Assembly: GCF_002155915.1 (NCBI RefSeq)
Contig: NZ_MUME01000126.1
Coordinates: 156-64,155, forward strand
Reading direction: 5' to 3'
DNA from: Streptomyces thermovulgaris
Lineage (GTDB): Bacteria; Actinomycetota; Actinomycetes; Streptomycetales; Streptomycetaceae
DNA length: 64,000 bases
Below the pieces are notes generated by a model. That model was not told where the DNA came from. It ran no database searches and saw nothing but the letters and a program-made list of their open reading frames with translations. Positions 1 through 10,282 of the stretch are shown here, one piece after another; within the stretch, counting starts at the first letter, position 1, and the number at the start of each line of letters is the position of its first letter. The translations under genes were made by a program, and so were the position numbers.

Positions 1-2028
1 GGCCTGAAGCTGGGCCGCGCGATACCCGAGGTCCTGGACGTGTCGTACCCGGACACCGGCGACCGTCCCAACCCGGCGCTCAAGCTGCTGCCCGACATTC
101 TCGCCGCCTCCCTGGACGAGAGCGCGCAGGACCGCACGGTGGACGCGGCGCTGCGGGTGCTCGGCCCGCTGCTGCCGGAGTTCGCCGAGACGACGTGGTG
201 GCACGACGACTGGATCCAGGATCAGGTGCGCACGGTGCCGGAGCGCTTCGACCGCGCCTTCGACCGGTGGCGGCAGCTGTTCCGTGCCGCACTCGAGGAC
301 CAGTACATCCAGAACAAGCGGCGCCTGGACTACAGCCTCACCGAAAGCGAGCGCAACCGCGCCAACACCCGCCGCCGCGAGGCGGAGACGCAGCTGACCC
401 TGCTGATGAACGAGAGCGTCGACAGCAAGTCGGTCCTCTCCGACTTCAACCCCTATCGCTACCTCGCCTCCGAGGGCTTCCTGCCCGGGTACAGCTTCCC
501 GCGTCTGCCGCTGGCCGCCTACATCCCGACCGTCGGCCGTCGCCGCGGCGACGGCGACTACCTCCAGCGGCCCCGCTTCCTCGCGATCCGCGAGTTCGGC
601 CCCGGAGCGCTGATCTATCACGAGGGCGCCCGCTACCAGGTGACCCGTATCCAGCTGCCGCCGGACTCCTCCGGCGACCTGGCCACCAGCGAGGCCCGCC
701 GCTGCGCCCAGTGCGGCTACCACCACGACCCGGCCGAGCGCCAGGACCGCTGCCAGATGTGCGACGAGCCGCTGGGCCCGGCCACGCACGGCCTGCTCCA
801 GCTGCACACCGTCTACACCACCCGCCGGGAGCGGATCTCCTCCGACGAGGAGGAACGGCGCCGGGCCGGCTTCCGCCTGCAGACGTCGTACCGCTTCCAG
901 GACCACGGCGCCCGCAAGGGCCGTCTCAACGCGTCCGTCAAGGATTCCTCGGGCGCGCCGCTCGCCGACCTCGCGTACGGCGACTCGGCGACCGTCCGCA
1001 TCACCAACATCGGCCGGGTGCGCGCCAAGCGGGACGAGCCGCCGGGCTACTGGCTCGACCTCGCCGACGGCCGCTGGATGAACGACAAGGACGCCGCCGA
1101 GGCCTCCGGCGACTCCAGCGAGCTGCCGCTGGTCGACGAGGACGGCAAGGAGCGGCGCCGCAAGAAGCGGGTCATCCCCTACGTGGAGGACCGCCGCAAC
1201 ATCCTCGTCGTCACCCTCGACGAGCCGCTGCCCGAGCCGGAGGCGCTGTCCCTGATGTACGCGCTGGAACGGGGCATCGAGGCCGCGTTCGAGCTGGAGG
1301 ACGCCGAGCTGTCCAGTGAGCTGCTGCCGCCGGACGAGGGCCCCCGCAAGCGGTTCCTGTTCACGGAGGCGGCCGAGGGCGGAGCGGGCGTACTGCGTCG
1401 CCTCCAGGCGGAGAAGGACGCGCTGGCGAAGGCGGCCCGGTACGCACTGTCGATCTGCCACTTCGACGAGGACGGCAACGATCTCGGCGGCCCGCACCCG
1501 GACCGGCCGTGCGCCCGCGGCTGCTACGAGTGCCTGCTGACGTACGGCAACCAGCTCGACCACGCACTGATCAACCGTCACTCGGCGCGGGAGTTGCTGG
1601 TGCGATTCGCCTCGGCGACGGCGGAGCGCGAGGCGCGTGGGGAATCACGGTCGGAGCAGTACCGCCGCCTGCTCGACCAGGTCTCTGCGGAGCCGACCGC
1701 GGTCGAGTCGTCGACCGCCGCCGAACTGGCCGCGCGCGGCGACTTCCTGGGCTGGGTGAAGACGAAGGGCCTGCGCCTCCCGGACGAGGCGAGCCCGTTC
1801 CTCACCGAGGCCAACGCGATGCCGGACTTCGTGTACCGGCTGCCCGGCGCGAACGTGGCCGTGTTCGTGGACACACCCGACAAGGAAGACAGCACCCTCC
1901 GGGACGAAAGCGCCGAGGAGCGGCTGTTCGACGCCAGTTGGGACGTCGTCCGCTTCCCTCACGACGGGGACTGGGACGCCATCGCCGCCGCCAACGCCCG
2001 CTACTTCGGCTCTCCGGCCGCCAACTGA
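1..2028 (+). CDS. DUF1998-containing helicase, 3' part (DISARM/Druantia-like)
   Basis: The reading frame is open from base 1, so this is the C-terminal 675 residues of a longer protein that starts outside the window. A four-cysteine zinc site (CAQCGYHH then CQMC, about nt 712-765) lies in the middle. The end carries the DUF1998 hallmark CxRGCYECLLTYGNQLDH (nt 1510-1563), followed by an NRHSARELL helix. DUF1998 is found in DrmB of DISARM, in DruE of Druantia and in large DEAD-box helicases. It sits 42 bp before a SNF2 helicase and an adenine methylase in the same direction, so a DISARM class 1-like defence role is likely. The helicase motors, if present, are off the left edge. DrmB and a DrmA-like fusion cannot be separated from this fragment. 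Confidence 0.75.
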   Translation, partial: GLKLGRAIPEVLDVSYPDTGDRPNPALKLLPDILAASLDESAQDRTVDAALRVLGPLLPEFAETTWWHDDWIQDQVRTVPERFDRAFDRWRQLFRAALEDQYIQNKRRLDYSLTESERNRANTRRREAETQLTLLMNESVDSKSVLSDFNPYRYLASEGFLPGYSFPRLPLAAYIPTVGRRRGDGDYLQRPRFLAIREFGPGALIYHEGARYQVTRIQLPPDSSGDLATSEARRCAQCGYHHDPAERQDRCQMCDEPLGPATHGLLQLHTVYTTRRERISSDEEERRRAGFRLQTSYRFQDHGARKGRLNASVKDSSGAPLADLAYGDSATVRITNIGRVRAKRDEPPGYWLDLADGRWMNDKDAAEASGDSSELPLVDEDGKERRRKKRVIPYVEDRRNILVVTLDEPLPEPEALSLMYALERGIEAAFELEDAELSSELLPPDEGPRKRFLFTEAAEGGAGVLRRLQAEKDALAKAARYALSICHFDEDGNDLGGPHPDRPCARGCYECLLTYGNQLDHALINRHSARELLVRFASATAEREARGESRSEQYRRLLDQVSAEPTAVESSTAAELAARGDFLGWVKTKGLRLPDEASPFLTEANAMPDFVYRLPGANVAVFVDTPDKEDSTLRDESAEERLFDASWDVVRFPHDGDWDAIAAANARYFGSPAAN

Positions 2029-2070
2029 GCACTGTCACCCTTCACTCTCCCTGAGGACTCGAAGACACAC

Positions 2071-5037
2071 ATGGCACTCACGTACTCCGCCGGTTCCCTG
2101 GTGAAGGCCCGCGGCCGGGAATGGGTGGTACTTCCCGAGAGCGAGCCCGACCTGCTCGTCCTGCGCCCGCTCGGCGGCTCGGACGACGACATCGCCGCCG
2201 TGTTCCCGGCGCTCGAGACGGTCGAGGAGGCGAGGTTCGCCCCACCGGAGCCGAGCGACCTCGGCGACCAGCGGGCGGCCGGCCTGCTGCGCACCGCCCT
2301 GCGCATCGGCTTCCGCTCGGGCGCGGGCCCGTTCCGCTCGCTCGCCGGCATCGCGGTGGAACCGCGCGCATACCAGCTCGTGCCCCTGCTGATGGCGCTG
2401 CGGCAGAAGACGGTCCGCATGCTGATCTCCGACGACGTCGGCATCGGCAAGACCGTCGAGGCGGGCCTGATCGCGAGCGAACTGCTCGCCCAGGGCGATG
2501 CGTCGGGCCTGGCGGTGCTGTGCTCGCCCGCTCTGGCGGAGCAGTGGCAGCAGGAGCTGCGCGGCAAGTTCGGCATCGACGCGGAGCTGGTGCTGGCGTC
2601 GACGGTCAGCCGTCTGGAGCGCGGACTGGACCTGGGCCAGTCCCTCTTCGACCGCTACCCGAACGTCATCGTCTCCACGGACTTCATCAAGTCCCCGCGC
2701 CACCGCGACGACTTCGTACGCCACTGTCCCGACCTGGTGATCGTCGACGAGGCGCACACGTGCGTGGCCGCCGATGACGCAAGGGCCGGCTCGCAGAGCC
2801 AGCTCCGCTACGAGCTGCTGCGCCGTGTCGCCGACGACGCCGACCGGCACCTGCTGCTGGTGACGGCCACTCCGCACAGCGGCAAGGAGTCCGCGTTCCG
2901 CAACCTGCTGGGGCTGATCAAGCCCGAACTGGCCCATGTGGACCTGGAGACGGAGGCGGGCAGGAAGCTGCTCGCCCAGCACTTCGTGGCCCGCAAGCGC
3001 GCGGACGTACGCCAGTACCTCACCAAGGAGGACGGCCTGGCCGACGACTCGCTCGCCGAGCGCACCGCGTTCCCCTCGGACCGCTACTTCAAGGACGAGA
3101 CGTACAAGCTGTCCCCGGAGTACCGGGCTCTGCTGGACGACGCGCTCGCGTACGCGAGCGAGCGGGTGAAGGAGGCGGACAACCAGGGCCAGCGGGAGTA
3201 CCGCATAGCCTGGTGGTCGGCGATCGCCCTGCTGCGCTCACTGGTGTCCTCGCCACGCGCCGCCGCCCAGACGCTGCGGACGCGGTCGGCGGCGGCGGTC
3301 GCGTCCTCGGCGGAGGAGGCCGACAGGCTGGGCGCACCGCTGAACAGCGACGCGGCCGACAGCGACGCGATGGAGGGCATGGACGTAGCGCCGGGCGCGG
3401 AGATCGCGGAGAACGACCCGCGCTCGCGCCTCGCCGAACTCGCCGACCGTGCCGAGAAGCTGGAGGGGCCGGAGAAGGACCTCAAGCTGAAGGCACTGAT
3501 CAAGCACCTCAAGGCGCTGCTCGCCGACGGCTACAACCCGATCGTCTTCTGCCGCTACATCCCGACGGCCAAGTACCTGGCCGAGCAACTGGCGAACGAC
3601 CCGGAGACGAAGAAGCGCAGCCCCCTCGGCGCCAAGACCGTCGTCAAGGCGGTCACCGGCGAGCTCTCACCGCAGCAGCGCATCGACAACATCGAGGCGC
3701 TGGCCACGGAGGCCGGCGAGGACACCGCCGCACGCCGCGTCCTGATCGCCACGGACTGCCTGTCAGAGGGCGTGAACCTCCAGTACCACTTCGACGCCGT
3801 GATCCACTACGACCTGGCGTGGAACCCCACCCGCCACGACCAGCGCGAGGGCCGCGTCGACCGCTACGGCCAGCGCCGCGACAAGGTCCGTGTCATCACC
3901 CTGTACGGCGAGGACAACGGCATCGACGGCAAGGTCCTCGAAGTCCTCATCAAGAAGCATCGCCAGATCAAGAAGGACCTCGGCATCTCGGTGTCGGTCC
4001 CGGACGAGCTGTCGACCGGCGTGATGGACGCGATCGTGAAATGGCTGCTGATGCGCGGTCGCGAGAACGAGGACGCCCTGTTCAGCGCGGACGCCTTCAA
4101 GGTGAGCAAGGCGAAGCTGGACAACAACTGGAAGTCGGCGGCGGAGCGGGAGAAGCGGTCCCAGTCCCGGTTCGCGCAGCACGCGATCCACCCGGAGAAA
4201 GTGGCCCGCGAGGTCGCCGCGATCCGGGAGGCGCTGGGCAGCACGGGCGAGGTGAGGACGTTCGTACGGGAGTCCCTGGGCGCGCTGGGCGCGGTGCTGC
4301 GCGGTACGGCCGAGTCCGACGACTTCACGGCCCAGGTGGGCGGCACCCCGGCAGGCCTGCGGGACGCCCTCGCCACGGCCGTGGGCGCGGAGGTGATCGA
4401 ACAGGACCGTCCGATCCCGTTCCGGACGAACCCGGCGGTGGCGCGCGGCGAGGCAGCACTGGTGCGCACGGACCCGGTGGTCGGGGCACTGGCGTCGCAC
4501 GTCCTGAACGCGGCACTGGACGCGCAGGCGGACGGTGCGCGTCCCGCACGCCGCTGCGGCGTGATCACGACGGACGCGGTGACGACCCGGACGACGCTGC
4601 TGCTGGTCCGCTATCGCTTCCATCTGACCCTGCCGTCGCGGAACGGCGAGAAGCAGCTGGTCGCGGAGGACGCGCGGCTGCTCGCCTTCGAAGGCTCCCC
4701 GAAGAACGCGGTATGGCTGCCGCAGGAACGCGCCGCGGCCCTGCTGGACGCGACGGCGTCCGAGAACACGGACCCGCACTTCGGTGAGCGCATGATGAAG
4801 CGCATTCTCGACCAACTTCCCGAGGTCAACGGCTACCTGGAGTCCTACGGCGAGGAGCTGGCCGCCGAGCTGAACGCCTCGCACCGCCGGGTGCGCCAGG
4901 CGTCCGGCGAGATCGTCCGAGGTCTGTCGGTGACGGCTCAGAAACCGGCCGACGTCCTGGGCGCGTATCTGTACCTGCCCTCCGCCCCCGCTGCCCCTTC
5001 CGCTGTCCCTGCTGCTGTCTCTGGAGCGTCCGCCTGA
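2071..5037 (+). CDS. drmD: SNF2-family helicase, DrmD-like
   Basis: 988 residues with both RecA lobes of an SF2/SNF2 motor. Walker A (DDVGIGKT) is near residue 122 and the DEAH box (VIVDEAHT) near 224. Motif V (ATDCLSEGVNLQ) is near 560 and motif VI (QREGRVDRYGQ) near 592. A long C-terminal extension of about 370 residues has no recognised domain. Length and organisation fit DrmD, the SNF2-like helicase that marks class 1 DISARM. The stop codon shares one base with the start of the methylase (TGATG), which indicates translational coupling. The ATG at 2071 has a GAGGA element about 13 bp upstream. Other SNF2 defence helicases are possible, but the adjacent methylase and DUF1998 gene favour DISARM. 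Confidence 0.72.
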   Translation: MALTYSAGSLVKARGREWVVLPESEPDLLVLRPLGGSDDDIAAVFPALETVEEARFAPPEPSDLGDQRAAGLLRTALRIGFRSGAGPFRSLAGIAVEPRAYQLVPLLMALRQKTVRMLISDDVGIGKTVEAGLIASELLAQGDASGLAVLCSPALAEQWQQELRGKFGIDAELVLASTVSRLERGLDLGQSLFDRYPNVIVSTDFIKSPRHRDDFVRHCPDLVIVDEAHTCVAADDARAGSQSQLRYELLRRVADDADRHLLLVTATPHSGKESAFRNLLGLIKPELAHVDLETEAGRKLLAQHFVARKRADVRQYLTKEDGLADDSLAERTAFPSDRYFKDETYKLSPEYRALLDDALAYASERVKEADNQGQREYRIAWWSAIALLRSLVSSPRAAAQTLRTRSAAAVASSAEEADRLGAPLNSDAADSDAMEGMDVAPGAEIAENDPRSRLAELADRAEKLEGPEKDLKLKALIKHLKALLADGYNPIVFCRYIPTAKYLAEQLANDPETKKRSPLGAKTVVKAVTGELSPQQRIDNIEALATEAGEDTAARRVLIATDCLSEGVNLQYHFDAVIHYDLAWNPTRHDQREGRVDRYGQRRDKVRVITLYGEDNGIDGKVLEVLIKKHRQIKKDLGISVSVPDELSTGVMDAIVKWLLMRGRENEDALFSADAFKVSKAKLDNNWKSAAEREKRSQSRFAQHAIHPEKVAREVAAIREALGSTGEVRTFVRESLGALGAVLRGTAESDDFTAQVGGTPAGLRDALATAVGAEVIEQDRPIPFRTNPAVARGEAALVRTDPVVGALASHVLNAALDAQADGARPARRCGVITTDAVTTRTTLLLVRYRFHLTLPSRNGEKQLVAEDARLLAFEGSPKNAVWLPQERAAALLDATASENTDPHFGERMMKRILDQLPEVNGYLESYGEELAAELNASHRRVRQASGEIVRGLSVTAQKPADVLGAYLYLPSAPAAPSAVPAAVSGASA

Positions 5038-8000
5038 TGTCCGCCACGACTCGCCACCAGGTGTTCACCGCCGTCCACACGGTCGGAGGGCTGCTGCCGG
5101 CCGACATGCTGCTGCGCATCTCCGAGGGCAAGGACGTCCCGGGCTCCAAGCCCGCCGACTACGGCCTGCCGTCCTCCCGCTCGGTACGGGACGAGGCGGA
5201 GCGCAGCTGGGAGTACCTGAAGCCGCTCTGGCGCGAGCTGCGCAAGCACCTTCCCGAGGGCCGGGAGACGGGCCTGCCCGCCACCGACCCCACAGGCCGC
5301 GCGGCCACCGACTGGCTGGCGCCGCTGTGGCAGGAACTGGGCTTCGGCCGTCTGACACCGATCGGCACGGAGGGTGTCCGGGCCGACTCGGACGCGGAGA
5401 AGCGGTTCGAGGTCTCGCACCGCTGGCAGCACGCGCTCATCCACCAGACGCCGTGGAACACCGACCTGGACAAGCGCCCGGGCGGTGCGGGCACGGTCCC
5501 GCCCCAGTCGATGCTCCAGGAGTGCCTCAACCGGACCGAGGCCCACCTGTGGGGCATCCTGACGAACGGCCGCCAGATACGGCTGCTGCGCGACTCCAGC
5601 GCACTGGCCACGGCGTCGTACGTCGAGTTCGACCTCGAGGCGATCTTCGACGGCGAGCTGTTCAGCGAGTTCGTGCTGCTGTACCGGCTGCTGCACGTGT
5701 CGCGCTTCGAGGTCGCGGAGGACGCGGCACCGTCGACGTGCTGGCTGGAGAAGTGGCGCACGGAGGCGATCGCACAGGGCACGCGCGCCCTGGACCAGCT
5801 GAGGAAGGGCGTCCAGAGAGCGATCACGATCCTCGGCACGGGCTTCCTGAAGCACCCGGACAACCGGGAGCTGCGCGAGACGCTGGACGTGAAGACCTTC
5901 CACTACGCGCTGCTGCGCCTGGTCTACCGGCTGCTGTTCCTGTTCGTGGCCGAGGACCGCGAGGTCCTGCTGTCCCCGTCGGCGGACGAGACGGCGAAGA
6001 AGCGCTACGCCACGTACTTCTCGTCGGCCCGTCTGCGCCGGCACGCCCAGCGGCGTCGGGGCACGGTCCACGGCGACCTGTACCAGGCCCTGCGCCTGGT
6101 CCTCTCGGGCCTGGGCAACGACGACGGCCTGCCGGAGCTGGGCCTGCCCGGCCTCGGCGGCATCTTCGACGACACGGAGGCGGACAAGGTCCTGCACGGC
6201 CTGTCCCTGTCGAACGAGCCGCTGCTGGAGGCGGTGCGGGCGCTGTCGATCGTGCGGGACACCAGCAGCAAGCGCAACCGGGTGGTCGACTACCGCCACC
6301 TGGACGCGGAGGAGCTGGGCTCCATTTACGAGTCCCTGTTGGAACTGGTCCCCAAGCACAACGCGACCGAGCGCACCTTCGAACTCGTCGAGCTGGCGGG
6401 CAACGCCCGCAAGACCACGGGCTCGTACTACACCCCGTCCTCGCTGATCGAGTGCCTGCTGGACTCGACGCTGGACCCGGTCATCGACGACGCGGTCAAG
6501 CGCGGCGAGATCCGGGCGACGCGCTCGGGACAGCCGGACCCGCGCCCGGCCATCGTCGAGGAACTGCTGAACCTCACCGTCTGCGACCCGGCCTGCGGTT
6601 CGGGCCACTTCCTGGTGGCGGCGGCTCGACGCATCGCGAAGCGAGTGGCTGCGGTGCGAGAGCAGAACCCGGAGCCGACTATCGACGCGGTACGCCACGC
6701 CCTGCACGAGGTCGTCGCACGGTGCATCTACGGCGTGGACCTCAACCCGATGGCGGTCGAGCTGGCCAAGGTGTCCCTGTGGCTGGAGGCCATGGAGCCG
6801 GGCAAGCCACTGGGCTTCCTGGACGCCCACATCAAGCACGGCAACGCGCTCATCGGGGCTACGCCGGCACTGCTGGCCAAGGGCATCCCGGACGACGCCT
6901 TCAAGCCCATCGAGGGCGACGACAAGAAGATCGCGACGGCCATTCGGAAGCGGAACGCCAAGGAGCGCGGCGGCCAGCTGAGCTTCCACACGGAGGAGCG
7001 CATCTGGATCTCCAACGCCTCCTTCGCGGCAAGCCTGCGCGACATCACCGCCGCCCCGGCCAACACCCTGCGCGACGTCCGGCTCCAGTCCAGCCGCTTT
7101 CGCGATCTGGAACAGTCCGCGGACTATCTCCGGGCCCTGCACATCGCCGACGCCTGGTGCGCCGCCTTCGTCTGGCCCAAGGTCCAGGGCGCACCGACCC
7201 CGGTCACCGAGGGCGTCTTCCGCGACCTCCAGAGCGCGGGCGCGGGCATTCCGGTGAGCACGAACGAGGAGATCATCCGCCTCGCCCAGCAGTACAAGTT
7301 CTTCCACTGGCATCTGGAGTTCCCGGAGGTCTTCACTGTCTCCGAGACTGCGGACGACGACGTCGATCCGTCCACGGGGTGGGCTGGGGGCTTCTCCTGT
7401 GTGCTGGGGAATCCGCCGTGGGAACGCATCAAGCTGCAGGAACAGGAGTTCTTCGCACAGCGCGATGCGGAGATCGCCAACGCCCCGAATGCCGCCGCCC
7501 GCAAGCGGCTCATCGCGGCTCTGCCAGAGACGAACCCCGACCTCTTCGCCGAGTTCATCGCAGCCAAGCGCAAAGCGGAGGGCGAGAGCCAATTCCTGCG
7601 CTCGTCGCTGCGCTACCCGCTCACCGGCCGAGGGGACATCAACACGTACGCCGTCTTCGCCGAGACCGACCGCATGATGACGGGGCCGCACGGTCGTATG
7701 GGCGTCATCGTGCCAACGGGCATTGCAACGGACGCAACGACGCAGTTCTTCTTCAAGGAATTGGTGCAGAATGCGTCGATCGCGGCGCTGTACGACTTCG
7801 AAAACGCGGCACCGCTCTTTCCTGGTGTGCATCGCTCGTTCAAGTTCAGCATTCTGTCTCTCACCGGTCGCGGCTTGCGCGAACCATTCGCTCGATTCGC
7901 CTTCTTCCTTCACAATCCGACGGAACTGGACGACGCGGACAAAGTATTCACGCTCACTCCCGAGGAGATCACCCTCCTCAACCCCAACACGGGTACGTGT

Positions 8001-9059
8001 CCGGTCTTCCGCTCCCGCCGCGACGCTGAGATCACCCTCGGCATCTACCGCCGCGTCCCGGTCCTCATCAAGGAGAGTGATCCCAAGGGCAACCCGTGGA
8101 ACGTGTCGTTCATGACGATGTTCCACATGTCCAACGACTCGCACCTCTTCCGTGCCCGTGAGGAGCTGGAGAGCGACGGCTGGCAATTGGTGGGCAACGT
8201 CTTCACGAAGGCGGGGGCTCAGATGCTGCCGCTGTACGAGGCAAAGATGCTCCACCATTACGACCACCGCTGGGCTACCTATGATAGAGATGGGTCCACG
8301 CGCGACTTGTCTTTGGAGGAGAAAAAGGACGCGAGAGCTGTGGTGCTGCCTCGCTATTGGGTACCTGAACAAGAAGCGAGCAATACCACAGCAGCCAAGG
8401 GGTGGGCGAGAGACTGGTTCATCGGATTCCGGAAGATTTGTCGCGCTACCGATGAGCGAACAGTTATCACTTACGCTTTCCCTAAGGGAGGGCTTGGCGA
8501 CTCCGGCAACATTCTCATGCCTACCATAAGCAGTTCCCCTGAGCTCTTGTACGCAAACACGACCGCTTTGGTCCTGGACTACATACTGCGTCAAAAACTT
8601 GGCGGCACCAACCTAAACTTCTTCCAATTCGAACAGCTACCTTTCCTCACTCCCATAGCAATCCACCCGCACGCTAAGTTTATCGATAGGCGCGTCTTGG
8701 AACTGACTTATACCACCAACGACATGCGTTCTTTCGCCGCTGACCTCGGCGATAACGGCATGCCTTTCCGTTGGGATGAGGTCCGTCGCCAAATCATCCG
8801 CGCTGAGCTGGATGCTCTCTTCTTCCATCTTTACGGCGTCTCCCGTGATGACGTCGACTACATCCTCGATACCTTCCCTATCGCCAAACGTAAGGACGAG
8901 GCTAAGTACGGCACCTACCGCACCAAGGAGCTGATTCTGGCCGAGTACGACCGCATGGCCGCAGCCGGCGTCAGCCTGGAGAACCCGTTGGTGGACGGCG
9001 AGAACTACACCTCCACCCTCACCCCACCTCCGGGCCACGGCCCCCGACACCCCGCCTGA
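5037..9059 (+). CDS. drmMI: Eco57I-type N6-adenine methylase, DrmMI-like
   Basis: 1340 residues, matching the large adenine methylases of class 1 DISARM and BREX PglX. The SAM-binding motif I (CDPACGSGHFL) is near residue 517 and the catalytic motif IV (NPPWERI) near 793. An N-terminal half of about 450 helical residues precedes the methylase core, and a target-recognition region follows. In DISARM the methylase marks host DNA so that unmarked phage DNA is attacked. The start overlaps the drmD-like stop by one base. Base composition is clearly more AT-rich from about 8250 to 8900, covering the probable recognition domain, which suggests replacement of that part by recombination. Confidence 0.75.
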   Translation: MSATTRHQVFTAVHTVGGLLPADMLLRISEGKDVPGSKPADYGLPSSRSVRDEAERSWEYLKPLWRELRKHLPEGRETGLPATDPTGRAATDWLAPLWQELGFGRLTPIGTEGVRADSDAEKRFEVSHRWQHALIHQTPWNTDLDKRPGGAGTVPPQSMLQECLNRTEAHLWGILTNGRQIRLLRDSSALATASYVEFDLEAIFDGELFSEFVLLYRLLHVSRFEVAEDAAPSTCWLEKWRTEAIAQGTRALDQLRKGVQRAITILGTGFLKHPDNRELRETLDVKTFHYALLRLVYRLLFLFVAEDREVLLSPSADETAKKRYATYFSSARLRRHAQRRRGTVHGDLYQALRLVLSGLGNDDGLPELGLPGLGGIFDDTEADKVLHGLSLSNEPLLEAVRALSIVRDTSSKRNRVVDYRHLDAEELGSIYESLLELVPKHNATERTFELVELAGNARKTTGSYYTPSSLIECLLDSTLDPVIDDAVKRGEIRATRSGQPDPRPAIVEELLNLTVCDPACGSGHFLVAAARRIAKRVAAVREQNPEPTIDAVRHALHEVVARCIYGVDLNPMAVELAKVSLWLEAMEPGKPLGFLDAHIKHGNALIGATPALLAKGIPDDAFKPIEGDDKKIATAIRKRNAKERGGQLSFHTEERIWISNASFAASLRDITAAPANTLRDVRLQSSRFRDLEQSADYLRALHIADAWCAAFVWPKVQGAPTPVTEGVFRDLQSAGAGIPVSTNEEIIRLAQQYKFFHWHLEFPEVFTVSETADDDVDPSTGWAGGFSCVLGNPPWERIKLQEQEFFAQRDAEIANAPNAAARKRLIAALPETNPDLFAEFIAAKRKAEGESQFLRSSLRYPLTGRGDINTYAVFAETDRMMTGPHGRMGVIVPTGIATDATTQFFFKELVQNASIAALYDFENAAPLFPGVHRSFKFSILSLTGRGLREPFARFAFFLHNPTELDDADKVFTLTPEEITLLNPNTGTCPVFRSRRDAEITLGIYRRVPVLIKESDPKGNPWNVSFMTMFHMSNDSHLFRAREELESDGWQLVGNVFTKAGAQMLPLYEAKMLHHYDHRWATYDRDGSTRDLSLEEKKDARAVVLPRYWVPEQEASNTTAAKGWARDWFIGFRKICRATDERTVITYAFPKGGLGDSGNILMPTISSSPELLYANTTALVLDYILRQKLGGTNLNFFQFEQLPFLTPIAIHPHAKFIDRRVLELTYTTNDMRSFAADLGDNGMPFRWDEVRRQIIRAELDALFFHLYGVSRDDVDYILDTFPIAKRKDEAKYGTYRTKELILAEYDRMAAAGVSLENPLVDGENYTSTLTPPPGHGPRHPA

Positions 9060-9092
9060 CAGCTCGCCCCAGAGACAGGAGCACCAGGGACC

Positions 9093-10235
9093 ATGAGTAG
9101 CCCTCAACACCCGCAGCGCCCTGATCGGCTTCCCTCGGACTACGAACTCGAGGCATGGCGTGCCATTCAACAGTTCAAGGGGCGCCCACTGTCACGAGTG
9201 ATGAGAAACGCCGGCGAGCAAGTGGCCAACGGCGTCGCGGAACTCGGCAAGCGTGCCGCGAAGCACCTGGAGAACCACCCACGGGCCCAATCGGCGGTTT
9301 CACGCGGACAAGAATTCGTTGCCAAGGGCGCTCATAAGGTCAGCGCCAAGGCTCGCGAAGCCGCCGACGCCCTGCCGGAGTGGAGCGGCACTGCCGTGCA
9401 ATCCGTACGGCGGACGCTGGGACGGGTCTCACGAGCGGGGCTCTCCTCCAAGCGGGTGGTGGCGCTCCACAAAAAACGCGGGCACGACGTCGCATCACTC
9501 TCCGATCTGCGCCGCCTCGACCTCGAACAGGTCGACGCGGTCCGCGGACGGGCGGCGAGCTGGTACTTCCCGGCCGCCGCGGCGCTCTCGGGAGCCGGTG
9601 CGGGACTTATGATCTCCGGAGGACAACTCGCCATCGCCGCCTCCGCCGGCGCGGCGGCGGCACCTTCGGGAGGTGCGATCACCGGCGCCTTTGTCGCCGA
9701 TGCCGCGTTCGTCCTCGGACTCGCGTCCCGCGCCGTCGGCCAGGTCTCGCTGTTCTACGGCTACGACCCCGAAGAGCCTGCCGAGAAGCTCTTCGTGATG
9801 TCTGTCGTCAACGTCGGAACGGCAAGTTCGGCCGCCGCCAAGAACGCCGCGATGGCCGACATCTCGCGGCTCACCCAAGCGCTCTTCCGCGGCAAGACGT
9901 GGGAGGTCCTGAACGAGACGGTTGTCGCCAAGGTCTCCTCACAGTTCGCGAAGGCGTTCGGCTTTCGTCTCACCAAGAAGGGCCTTGGCAAGGCCGTACC
10001 GGCATTGGGGATCGCCGTCGGAAGCACCCTCAACTGGGCCACCCTGGAGGGGATCGTCGATGCCGCCGAGATGGCGTATCGGCGGCGCTTCCTCCTGGAG
10101 AAGTACCCGCATCTCGCTGACGAGGAGGCATCCGCACCGTTTCCCGGCGACGACTCGAACGTACCGGACGACGCCGACGAGGAGATCAGTTTGCTCAACG
10201 AGATAGCCAAGGCGGGCGGACCCGACCTCCACTGA
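9093..10235 (+). CDS. EcsC family protein
   Basis: 380 residues starting 33 bp after the methylase. The N-terminal 130 residues are helical and charged. A glycine/alanine-rich hydrophobic stretch follows (about residues 160-225), then the YGYDPEEPAEKLFVMSVVNVGTA block that is typical of EcsC-family proteins, and a second hydrophobic helix near 305. EcsC proteins are poorly understood; the founding member is linked to the Bacillus EcsAB transporter. Direction and spacing suggest co-transcription with the DISARM-like genes, but EcsC is not a known DISARM component. It could be an accessory or a passenger. Confidence 0.7.
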   Translation: MSSPQHPQRPDRLPSDYELEAWRAIQQFKGRPLSRVMRNAGEQVANGVAELGKRAAKHLENHPRAQSAVSRGQEFVAKGAHKVSAKAREAADALPEWSGTAVQSVRRTLGRVSRAGLSSKRVVALHKKRGHDVASLSDLRRLDLEQVDAVRGRAASWYFPAAAALSGAGAGLMISGGQLAIAASAGAAAAPSGGAITGAFVADAAFVLGLASRAVGQVSLFYGYDPEEPAEKLFVMSVVNVGTASSAAAKNAAMADISRLTQALFRGKTWEVLNETVVAKVSSQFAKAFGFRLTKKGLGKAVPALGIAVGSTLNWATLEGIVDAAEMAYRRRFLLEKYPHLADEEASAPFPGDDSNVPDDADEEISLLNEIAKAGGPDLH

Positions 10236-10243
10236 TCCGATGT

Positions 10244-10276
10244 CCCGGCGGTCTCCGCAGGTGCGGAACCGCCGGG
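10244..10276. terminator. Bidirectional stem-loop terminator
   Basis: A 9-bp outer stem (CCCGGCGGT with ACCGCCGGG) encloses a second 5-bp stem (TCCGC/GCGGA) around a 4-nt loop. It lies between the convergent ends of the EcsC gene and the DUF397 gene, where a two-way terminator is expected. No U-tract follows, as is usual in actinobacteria. Confidence 0.65.
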
Positions 10277-10282
10277 TGCAAC

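Noticed and set aside
4938-8594. A very long open frame on the minus strand (over 1200 codons)
   Set aside because: It is an antisense shadow of the SNF2/methylase genes, caused by high third-position GC, and has no recognisable domains.
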